Assembly (NCBI GenBank): GCA_963920575.1
Contig: OY986967.1
Location: forward strand, 4,013,869 to 4,077,868
Direction: 5' to 3'
Origin: Narthecium ossifragum
Taxonomy: Eukaryota; Streptophyta; Magnoliopsida; Dioscoreales; Nartheciaceae
DNA: 64,000 nucleotides
The stretch's first letter is position 1. Each line of letters opens with the position of its first letter. The position numbers were made by a program, and so were the translations under genes. The notes beneath the pieces were generated by a model that was given only the letters and a program-made list of their open reading frames with translations, ran no database searches and had not been told where the DNA came from. Below are positions 24,501-35,246 of this stretch, one piece after another.

Positions 24501-27500
24501 GATAATCACAACAAATGCTTCAGAAAAAGCAATGTCCTCTCAATAGTTAATGCCCTCTTTTGCTGAATAATAAGAAGATTATTGGAAAGTATGATAATAG
24601 CCTAGGGAAAAAAAGCTTGCCTTTTCTTTAACCTATGAAGATGAGGCAATTTGGAGTTTCATCTGTCAAGTTATGCAACCTTGTACATGCAGTTTAGAAC
24701 TCATAGAAAGGTAAAACACATGAGTCTACATTGCGTAGGAGATGTTGCAGTCAGTGACTTCATTTGGACTTTTGTACTTAAAAATGCAGAAAAAAATGGC
24801 TAAGATTTAACATACATGAATACGCAAACAATTGCATATATCTTACCCTACAAAATGTTTCTGATACAGGACCATCATTTTCAGATGATGTCAATTCCTG
24901 TTCAACTTTCTCTAAACCTTTACTTATTGCTTGCATTTCTTCTGCCAATTCTTTCAATTGTATCTGCAAAAACAAAAATCGTTTCACCTAATCAGAAGCC
25001 AAAGCACCTACTAAAGAATTTGGAACACAAAAACTAAAGCTGCAATTACAATACCTTTGCAGCAGCTTCTAAGCTGCCAAGATCCTTGTGAAAATCAAGA
25101 ACTTCAGGAAGTTTATCGCCAATAACCTACAAAATGGGAGAAACAAGACGACTGATAAAACAATCCCGAGTTCACAGTTCACTGAATATCGAGGAGCAAT
25201 TCCCAGTGTGGTGGAAACATATATCTGCTAAAGCATGCATGTTGCACGCAGTAGAACAGGCATGCATTTCAATCAATGAGAAGGAATACGAGAACAAACT
25301 GAAATACCAGAAGAAGGTAACTGGAGGGAAGCTATTAAAAAAAATAAAATCTCTCTTCCTTTCTAGTTAAGGTCTATGATAGTTTTAGTTCCCAAGAATA
25401 TCAATTTGAAAAAGATAAAATCAGGCAGTGCCTATTAAACGAAACAAAAAAGACATGCTTGCAACTAAAACCTGAAATATCAAATACATAGTCCCAAAAC
25501 TGCAAAGAACTTCTCCGGACAGCTAGCTTTTTTGTCCATAAGCTTGATTACTATACAGTACTGGGAATCATCACGCAATTAAGGGAATTGCTCTTTATCT
25601 CTATACAGCCTTCAATCTTGAACCAGTACTGGCATTTCTGAGGACCCAATACGTGACATAAAGACTTACTTCACAGGTGAAGGCTTATCTATATATTGGA
25701 CATATCATGGATGATCATGAATGACTGTAGAAGGCACTATTATAGAAGCAACTCAAACTTAAAGGATGAATCATAAAAAAACATATGTCCTTTTGCTTCT
25801 GCTTCCTCCACCATCATCCTGCCTTATACCTTCATATGAACAGTTCTTCAAAGTAAAAGTGAATCTGAGATTCTGAATGACTATTATGACTTTTAGATGG
25901 ATGTGGGAACATGACGGTAAACTCCGATGTAGAGCTGTCAAGACCAAGAACAGTGAGAGGTGCCAGCAAGGTACCATAAAATTTGATTTTGCAAAACCTT
26001 GAAAATTTCCTGTAATAGATATTTGATATGTTGTACTACATTCCAGTGATAGTGAAAACAAAAGAGACACGGGCCTACAACCATGCATGGCACAAAAATA
26101 TGAAATGTACATACACATGCACATAATACAACCCACGCCAACAAATAGATACTATACACAGATGTACAAGAGGGTGCGTCTGTGCACACACAACATACAT
26201 GTGTGCATGTGCACTGCATGTGTACATGGACAAACAGAAGCAAGTAGGCATAAAGAAGTGTCTGCATAAGTGCATGGACATGCCACAGATGCACAACCCA
26301 AATGACACCTGCGCAAGCACACATGAACACTGCATACAGACACAAAAAATCTGCATATAGTATATAGTTGAAAATGTTTGAAAACAAAGAATGGTAAACC
26401 AGAGAAAAATACTTGAGTAATGAGTGGTTACGAAGCAAGATAAATGTAACAAGAGTCAAGGACGATTATGCTAACGAGTTTGGTTGGTAAAAAAATGGAG
26501 GAATGAGGTGAGGAATGACTATATCAACTCAAACAGAGAAGCTGCACTAAACACATACATAGGGAGTTCCAGTTAGATGGTATAGGCATGTTGATTGAGG
26601 ATCAATTGATACTTCTATGAGGAAAGGAACTTTTGAGTCTAGATATGCAGTTGGGAGGATGTAAAAAAGCTTACAATGATTCCAAATGTGGTCCTTAATT
26701 TGAAAGGTTGGGAGAAATAGGTCCTTGAAATTTATTTTAAGACAACTGAGAATAGGCTTGACGGATATAATGATTACAATCCAATTTGAACAAATAGGCA
26801 CAGAGCAAGAGCAAGCCAGAATCTTTCTGAGCATGTGTCTGGACTATAAATACCTGGATTTATAACAACGATAGTACAACTAGATGTATTTGTACAACCA
26901 AAAGCACAATATCAAAAAAGGTAACATAATCGATGATAAGCCATTACCTTATAGCAAATATTTAAGAGGAAAATATTAGCTAACATTCTGGTCTAGCCTA
27001 TAATACAAAAAAGCATAGCCTCAAAGGAGATGAGCAACCTTGCACAAGTAATGCATGAGAGTCATCTTATTATTCCGTGCCCGTGTATCACTGAGTTTGA
27101 GAAGGCTATCCAGCCTAAATCCAATGGCTGAACCTGCACGCATGAGAAAACTGTGAACAAATTAAGCTTGTGGCTAATGAAAGTTAGGTGGTAAAATTGG
27201 ACCATACAGTAAGTGCTAGCTAACTAAGCTTATCGGGATAATACCCAAATTTTCCAGGTACTTCACTTATGATATGCTTGAAAAGATTGAAAATATATGC
27301 ATATTAGTTGATCTAAAATACGAGAAGGCCCCTTGCTATTATAATGAATGTGGGTCAATTACAAAAGTCCAAGGAATCTATGGAAGGAAGGCCTGCTGAT
27401 GGAAGACAGCAAGGACATTAACAAAACTTTAAGACTCTTGTGAAGTAAATATACACAACATTCTTACTAGCACATACAGAAAAAATTTCTGCCTTGGCCA

Positions 27501-30500
27501 GTTGTCTAGATGCGTAGTGCCCTAATTAGCTATAATTGAATCAAACTAGAATGCTCATATTTTCACTTGGTTAAGACCAGGAAATTTCCCCAAACAAATG
27601 TCAAAGTTTCAGTTTCAACTGAACTTCTGACTGCTGCTAAAAAAACGATGTAACGAACAAAATATATCAAACGGTATCAAATGAATCAAGCTGAAATCAT
27701 TAAAGATAACTCTGACAAGGAAACTTTCAGGAAACTCAGTAAAGGAAACTCAAAAATAATCATTAACAGATGAGCTTTTATTTTGCAACATTACTGGGAG
27801 CTGTGGGGCATAGAAACTGTATTAAACACAATTTAAATCTACAAAAAGAAAATAGTCAACATTATGCATAGTATCACAAGGCGTGTGTGTGACAGTATCC
27901 TAGGCCCAGAAATATGAGACTGATGAAAGGCTGAAACTTAGTTAAAGAGTTGCCCATGAGCAGCTCTCCAAATTTAGGCATCACAAGTCAATTTATATAC
28001 CAGACCCACGATGGATGTAATAATGCTCAAAACTCATCGCATATGAAGAACAGAAGTATCAAGGAAAACTGAAAGAGGACCACGACTTAACTGCTTACCA
28101 TCAAATCAGGTATTGGCATCTTAACTTTTGTAAGCATAATTTCGCAATTATTGGCCCGTCTGAGCTCAATCTGCAGGAAACCATAGTAAGAACTTGCTGA
28201 ATGTTCTATAAGGAACATATAGTCCACATAATATATATCTTCAAAAAAGTGTAGAATTTAAGACCAAATGAAGGTCATTCATCCATATTGCATTTCCAAG
28301 ACATTTTCACTTTATTGGCAGCAAGAATAAACGAGATCAACAAACACTGTAATCATATAGCTCCTAGTATGATATAACCACGAAGTGCTATTCCATCATT
28401 AATATCTCACTCTGTCTATTATTTGGGAAAATAAAAAGGCACATTGCATTGTTTCTTTTCTTTTGACATGCAACTCAATATCCTAAAGCTAAAATCAAAT
28501 CATAGCTCAATGGATCAGGTAGACAACAAAATATAAGCATCATAGTCACATGCCAATACATATCTGCATGGAAGGTTTTAACTACCATTTGAACTTTTTC
28601 ACATTTGGGCCCAAGCAATGCACGAGTTGATTTATCACTTGAACCTGGCATTGCCGCTGAGAAAAGACTCTCCAATTCAGACATGTCAATAAGTGGAGCT
28701 CTACAATAGAAAAAAGCTAATCCATGAGAAGCAGAACACCATCTAATGTATGAATTTTTGTGCCCAAATTATCAGTATATGCATGGCTTCATACTTAGAG
28801 GCATCATCAGGTCGCTGTGATTCTGCCCATAAGCTTCCCTTTGTCGCTCTTGTTACTTTCACCCAATGCAGTGGCTTTAAAGAAGTCCTCTTGGCTGCAT
28901 AGGCAGAGTTTGAGGTCCTAGGACTTGTGGTACGATTCAAGCTTCTTCCCTTAGCAACTGATGGAGATGTATATGGTGCACCCCTCCCAGATATAGGTGG
29001 TGGAGGGATGACATTATTTCCTGACTCCTCATTTCTCATCGACTTGGACTGAGAGGAAGAAATATCTGGTTCCTGCAGAGAGCTTTGACCTGAAGAAATA
29101 GGTGGAGATAGAACATCTGGTATAGATGATGATTTTTGGGTCATGAGTTTACAAGGTGGTGGTGGCGGGGGTGGTGCTGAAGGGGCAATGGTAGATGTAG
29201 CAGATCCAGGACATGAAGGTGGAGGAGGGGGTGGCAGAGGTGCACTGGTTGGTACTGAAGATGCAATGGTAGGTGTAAATCCAACATGCATGGAAGGGGG
29301 GAGTGGTGGTGGAGGCACACTGGTTGTACTATCTACCGTCTTTAGAGGCAGAGGACGCAGAGATGGAGCTAATGAGGCAGGTAGAGGAGGAGGGTTAGGG
29401 GGAGGGGGCTTTGACACAGACTTCTTTATGGGGCTTCCTGAAGATGGTGGGTGAGAGCATGCTTGAGCATTTGCATCCAATTCCTGAGATACAGAGTATA
29501 CAAATGGACCTGAGCTAAGAGGGGATAGAGGGGGTGAAGGAATAGGAGTTTGTCGAACCTTGGCTGATGAATGTGGAGAAGATGGAGGGTGCATAGAAGA
29601 TACACTATTTGCGACTGGCAGCTGTGGAGATAGAGGGGATGGTGGAATGCCTGAAACTGATGCGGGCAACAGAGTTGGTGATGGTGTCGCCAGAGGCCAG
29701 GTTGGCTGTTCTTCTCGGGGTGCTAACAAAGGAGGCAATGGCGACGGTGGAACTAAATTGGCACTACTAGCAGAAGCCGTGGTAGAAGCAGCAATAGTGG
29801 GAGTATCTGATGATAAATTTTGGATGTAGCTCTTCGAAGAAAGTAATGCTGATGCTTGTGGTTCTGATAAATTTTCAGTTCTATCACAGATCTCGTCAAA
29901 TCTTGCCTTCTCTCCGAAAATTCTCGAGTTTGATTCTCGTGAAGTAGCAAAATTTACCACCTTTTGCCAAGAATCTGTAACCAATTTTTCTTTAGAAGGA
30001 TTTGATGAAGATTTTTCGGTATAGCTTGTCAAAGAAGGTTGTGTTGGAGAAGCAGCAGACCTTGGTATCAAAGCTGGCACTTTTGTCAATGGCTTTGTCT
30101 CTGTTGCATAATCAGCCTCATCAGCTTTGAAATTCCCTGTGGTTGTGTTAGCACTACATTCTTGTATGATGGCACCAGTTTCCATCTTCTGTGGAGAAAC
30201 TCTGTCCAGCTTCACGTGTGAACTATTTGATGATGATATTTGCTGAAGCACGTGAAGTGCAGCATCTGCCTTTTCATCCAGCCAATCCACGTTATTGAAG
30301 ATTTCTTGCACCATGGCAAAGGCTTCCACTGGAAGGCCTTCCTTCTCGTCCCAACTAGCCAACTCTGTAGGGGTAATTGAGGAAACTGAATCCATTTCTG
30401 AAAGAAGAACCTTCAAACAAGAAAATACTACTGATCACAAACTGCATAATGGATAGAAAGATATTCAGAATCAGAACATAATTCTCACAGACCTCAGCTC

Positions 30501-33437
30501 TAAAACCCTTGGGAAATCGATCCTTAGCATCCCACAATATGTCGATCTCATCACGATTTAGCATCAAAATGTTTGATCTGATGAAGGACGTATTGAACAT
30601 GACTCTGAACATCATCTCTTCATGTTCTAGATCCTCATCCAAGCTGATGCATTCAAGAACAACATCTCCTTGAATGTGGCAGTGAATGTCAATTTTGACA
30701 ACTTCAGAATCTGCCTGCATCAATGAAAAGAAATAAGTACAATATCATAACAAAATTTAAACATAAAGATGTCGACGAGATGGCCCACTTCTTGTTCTAC
30801 AGCCAACAGTTCCAGGTTTGGTTGCTTCGCTTTGATAAAGAGATGGGAAAAAAAATTATATCAGGGAATTCGCAGCTTGGTTCCACAATGATCTTGATCA
30901 AAAAATTTGTGATTCTGTTCAAAGCACTTGTGCAAAAATTTTGCAACTACAAAACCAAGAAATTTATCAATGCTGGCTTGGTTCCACTTTACAATCCTTG
31001 AAGGCTTAGTTGATTTGTTATGCACACCACCACTGCTAAACATCCTAGTAATGTAAACTAGTAAAAAAATTATGATGAGAAGGAAGTCCAATACCTGTTT
31101 GTAAAGTCGAACATTTTTGCTTTTCTTAGGAGTTGAAAATAGAACTTTAGGAGTGCGATCAGTAGCAATGAGGGGATCCTGTCCATAGATCCGGAATAAT
31201 GGCCTGCAACCACCCTCACCAAAATTTGGAATCATTCTAAGGATAATGCAATCCAAGGTAAGGGCTCTGTTAAGAGGAGGCCACTCAGAGCCAACATTCC
31301 TCTTTGAAATGTACTGCAAGTATCTTATCTGTGATGGCAAAGGATTCAGTGGTGATAACAACTGCAAAAGCTCACGGGGGGCTTGCTTGTAGATCATGTC
31401 CAGTGTCCTCTGTTCTACTGAATACTGTTTCCTATAAATCAGAAGACCAGCTAACATGAAAGCTAAAACTGGCCAACCACCTCGCTCACAGTGCATTAGT
31501 AAGATATTCTGCCGCCCTAAAGATAGCCAGCTTTCACTTGACCTCAAGAAATGATGAATCATTTCCATTGTGAGCAATGGGCAACCTTCATGCTGCCGGG
31601 GATAGTCCATCACCGTCATATCAAATTGAGACAAAATTTTGTCTATTTCGCTTTGCCTCTCTCCTTCCCGAAAATTGAAGACCATGAAAGAAGCATCAAG
31701 AAAATGTTCTCGAAGCTGTGCCACAATACCTTCCATGTAAACTTTGTATTCGACTCCATCCAAGACATCGGTGGAGAAGCAGCAATCAAAAACTGTGGTC
31801 AAACAGCAGAGAAAATTCACATGTAAAATATGCTTTGTCATTTAATGGCAGATTTGAACAAAACACGAATACATCTATAAATACCTCGACTATCCAGGGA
31901 AAAGGAAAGTTCCTTTATTTCGACGAAATCATGTGGACGGGAGAATACAATAAACCTTTGGCTTTGAGCCATTGCATTGGAATAGAATCTATGCCTCTAT
32001 GGCTAGGTTATTTTTGAATTGGTTTGGAGCTCATGTTGATTGCCTGAGAAGCATTTTCAGCTATTAAGTGGGTTTAATGTTCTCAAGGACTTTGAAAATC
32101 GAGAATTTAAGGTAATTCATGAGGCCACGCCACCCAAGCTTTAATCAGTGATGGCAAAAAAAAAATTGTTTTCGAAATGAGATATCTGATCCAATTTACT
32201 TTTCAAAATGCTATTCATCTACCTTTCATATCTTCTTGAAATTCCAAACAGGTGCTTTCCAAGGTTCAAAATTTTGGACGGAAGAGCAAGTGGATCGGGA
32301 ACAAATGAGAGTACTGCTTCACACGTGCCTAACCACTATCCCTGGTGACACATAATAATTCCATGCAAGACATGTGTATCAACATATGCTACTATAAGAA
32401 GGGTAAAGTATAATCTCAGAATGCCAATCTCTGAAGTGCCTGAGTTTTGGGATACAGAGAAGCTAATTGGTTCCTCTTGAAATTTGGATTGTATTATCTC
32501 TCATCTTCTTAGTTACTTTTTTGGCTTTAACGAGAGTCAGCAAATTGGCCACATCTCTTTCAAAATAGTAATCATTAATGGCACCTAACCATGTTAAACG
32601 ATGTAGTAACTGCAACCACATCTTCCTAAGCTAATCCATGAGACGCCAAGATGCGATGAGTACCAAGAAACATCAAAAAAAGACTTCACTCTCTGTCAAA
32701 ATTCAAACTCATTTCTGTCTTCTCTCGAAAACAATCAAGATATATCGCATAATCGTAACATCCCACCATTAAAGATTGTGTAAAATAAACTCTTGATCAT
32801 AAAACTTGGGATCTCCAGGCTACCAAGAAAGAAATTCTTTTCGTGTCAGAATTCAAAGTGTACCATGAACTCTCTCGGTGATTTCAAGAAGCCCATGGGG
32901 GATTTCTGATAGATGAATTTCTTGAACAAAGTCATCGTTCAAGTCACAGCAAACGAATCAAAGCCTCCAATAAATACCTATGAACATATGATACTATAAG
33001 AAGTGTAAAGTCGAATCTCTGAAGTGCCTAAAATTTGCGATACATGCTAATCACTTCTCTCTCGTAATCCGGATTGTATAATCCATCGTCGTCTTATTAG
33101 TTGCTTCTTAGGTTTTAACAAGAATCAGTAAATTAGTCACATTTCTCTCAAAACATAGTAAACATTAGTCGCACCTGACCATGTTAATCTCAGGATTACG
33201 GTAAGTTAAGCTACGTATGCCGGGATGAAGTGAGTACCAGGAAACATCGTAATAGGCTTGTTAACCAGTCAAGAAATACCATATACGTATCCCCACAATT
33301 AAAGATTGCCTAAAATTAACTCGGGATTAAAGAAACCCATTCCGCGTTAGAATTCAGAGCGTACCGTATACTCTTTCGGAGATTTCAAGAAGCCCGTCGG
33401 GGGGTTTCCGAAAGAAGAATTTCTTGAACAAAGACAT
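21526..33437 (-). CDS. Class II formin (FH3-like), FH2 core exons missing
   Basis: Minus-strand exons: 33437-33365, 31792-31095, 30714-30493, 30410-28795, 28700-28586, 28170-28099, then 27133-27039, 25126-25055, 24963-24847, 23567-23499, 23415-23349, 21716-21526. Residues 1-190 form the PTEN-like domain (MSLFKKFF start, HCERGGWP at 125-132), about 190-331 the C2 region, and exon 4 a proline-rich FH1 linker. FH2 begins at LKPLHW (about 842). The family nucleates and elongates actin filaments; the N-terminal part targets membranes. Exon 6 ends PIPDLM in phase 0, but the next recognisable exon (GSAIGF..) needs one extra leading base. About 115 residues including the GN-x-x-N signature are missing, and the 965-bp intron between shows none of them. 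Direct splicing would shift frame and stop after about 955 residues. The C-terminal exons remain open and in phase. Identity is certain; function as an actin nucleator is doubtful unless this is an assembly error. Confidence 0.9.
22634..22727 (-). mobile_element. 76-bp LINE 3' tail insertion in formin intron
   Basis: AGCAGACTT occurs at 22634-22642 and again at 22719-22727. The 76 bases between, read on the minus strand, end CTTCGGGTTTATCTAATC followed by a run of A, the tail of a plant LINE. It is a severely 5'-truncated insertion with a 9-bp target duplication. Confidence 0.7.
26085..26345. repeat. CA/TG-rich alternating purine-pyrimidine tract in formin intron
   Basis: Repeated ACACATGCAC, GTGTGCATGTGC and TGCACACACAAC words dominate about 260 bases of the intron between the 25126 and 27039 exons. 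Long open frames here on both strands result from the low-complexity composition and are not genes. Confidence 0.7.
27134..28098 (-). other. Intron that lacks the expected FH2 core exons
   Basis: The segment lies between formin exons ending PIPDLM and starting with the GSAIGF codons. In intact plant formins several exons coding about 115 residues (knob, coiled-coil connector and the GN-x-x-N helix) stand here. I read both strands and found no stretch coding these blocks, only AT-rich intron-like DNA. Confidence 0.75.
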
Positions 33438-33473
33438 CCTTCAAATCCGCAAGAAACCAAATCCAAGCCTCCA
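32384..33473 (-). repeat. Tandem duplication containing formin exon 1
   Basis: Two diverged direct copies: about 32384-32970 and 32987-33473. Shared landmarks in the same order include ACTATAAGAAG-GTAAAGT, TCTGAAGTGCCT, GGATTGTATAATC, GCACCTGACCATGTTAA, AATTCAAAG, and AAGCCTCCAA at the end. The right copy holds the working first coding exon (33437-33365) and the left copy a decayed version of it. The unit also includes exon-flanking leader and intron sequence. Confidence 0.8.
32864..32935 (-). pseudogene. Degenerate second copy of formin exon 1
   Basis: Minus-strand text beginning ATGACTTTGTTCAAGAAATT parallels the real exon 1 start (ATGTCTTTGTTCAAGAAATT) and also ends at a GTAC donor. It is one base shorter (72 against 73) because of a deletion after codon 13, so it cannot be spliced in frame to exon 2. 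It lies inside intron 1 of the main model and could act as an alternative first exon only with a frameshift. Confidence 0.8.
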
Positions 33474-35184
33474 AGCGCATGAATTCGAAGCTACTCTCTG
33501 CGTTCCTTCACCTCCGATGGCGAGAGAGAAGAGGGATTACATTAGAATTTCTTAAAGAGCTAGGATGAGGAGTCGTTTCTTGGGCAGCTGCGGTCGTTGG
33601 GTTATTGTTGGTCACGCTTCTACGGGACCGGGAGGGAGGCGATGATGACGTCTTTTTACTTCCTGCTGCTTCTTCTCTTTCTTTTTTATTCGTCCTTTCA
33701 TTAGCTTTATCCACTTTTTTGGGATTTTGTGCAAGGATGTACCCACTTTTTTGGAACAGTTTTGCTGGTATTTTTGCGGCAAAATAAAGATGGACTTTTA
33801 AATTTGCATCTCCGCATCTCTTGTATTAACATCCTTTAAAATCCTATGATATTAGGTGGTCTCGGTGTCATCTGTCACGGATAATCATCCACCCCACTAT
33901 CCTTCTCCTCCTTGTCACATTCTAATTTACAAAATTCATCTAAATCGGAGCGTAAATCACCTAAATTTGTTTTCAAAAAAATTCGACGGAATCTTACTTA
34001 TATATATAACACAAGGAATTTGTATAATTTTTTTATCTCTGACGCATGATATATTCGATACATAATAAAAGTATAACTACAAATTCAAACAAATTTGAAT
34101 TATAATAAATAATTTATTATTGTATTCCTCAAAAATTTTATTAAAGTATATTATAAACTTTTTTAAATACAACTGAATTAAGAATTATACAATTCCTTTT
34201 TCAAATACATCAGATTATACATCAATCCATACATCATAATAAAAAACTATAATAAAGCTATATAAAACTCCTCGAAACTCCAAGTCCTCGATCACCTCGA
34301 AATGTTACGCCATCTTTTATAATAACACCTGAAAAAAGGAATGCCACATGTGTATAAATATACGACTCAGATATCACGTCATATATGGCTTGTATTTTCC
34401 GTCATAAATATTACTTTATAAATCTTTTAGTTATCATTTAATCTCTTCAAATTAAATATATTTCACATTAGCCCTTGCATTCTCTATAATATTATAATAG
34501 TCTCTTAATATATATACACGACTTCTGATGCAACATTTCTTCCACATTTATCTTATATCTCATCCAATGAACTATAACTTTTGAGTAGCTCAAGTGATTA
34601 GTACCGGATGCGTGGTAATGGATCGGTCTTGAAATCTAATTCATAAGCCTCCAAATTTGTTAGAAATCTAGGACAATTTCTCCCCACATCGATGATGAAA
34701 GGCTTAATTAATCAAAAAAATTATTTAACTAAAATAACTAAAAGACCTTTGGAGAAACATCCAAACTCTAAATGGTGATATTTGTCTTTATACTCCCCTT
34801 AAATCTTGAAATTATCTCTATACTCTTTTAAAATGTTTTTTATCTAGATATTATTTATGGTTAATTTTAACCGTGATTAATATTGAAATTTAGAGTTGCT
34901 TATAGCCAATTGAAGAGCAAGCATGCCTCAAAATTAGTAATCAACAATTGCAATTCCAAAATTGACCATTTTCAAGACTGATCATAAGATATTTTAATAT
35001 AAAATTATATTAATTTGTAATGGTATATAAAGAATTTTGAACCATAGAAGGGTTTTTGAAAGGATAATGTGAAAGAAAAAAAAATTGTCTCTCGAAACGC
35101 CCTTGACAGAGCTACATGATATTGTATGAAATATACGGGCTAATGTGAAATTAATGAGTCTTGAAGGACAAATACCATATTTGT
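33438..35184. other. Formin leader and upstream intergenic region
   Basis: The first 100-250 bases upstream of the formin start (GAGAGAGAAGAGGG-type purine tract on the plus strand near 33520) are probably 5' leader and promoter; I could not fix a TATA box. Farther out the DNA is AT-rich. At about 34574-34720 a SINE-like stretch occurs (GTAGCTCAAGTGATTAG as A-box, later TTAATTAATCAAAAAAA). Confidence 0.45.
34574..34722 (+). mobile_element. Possible SINE
   Basis: GAGTAGCTCAAGTGATTAGTA resembles a tRNA-derived A-box region, followed by GGATCGGTCTTGAAATCTA as a decayed B-box. The unit runs to GGCTTAATTAATCAAAAAAA, an A-rich tail. No target duplication was confirmed. Confidence 0.35.
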
Positions 35185-35246
35185 GGTAGTTCTAGTTACA
35201 ATACAAAAACTGTTAGAAGCACTACAATTACTAGGTGCACTACACA

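Noticed and set aside
26075..26459. Cys-rich minus-strand frame of 125-173 codons
   Set aside because: Low-complexity CA/TG tract in a formin intron creates long frames by composition.
28743..29830. Plus-strand glycine-rich open frames (29143-29454, 29560-29829)
   Set aside because: They are antisense shadows of the proline-rich FH1 exon of the formin.
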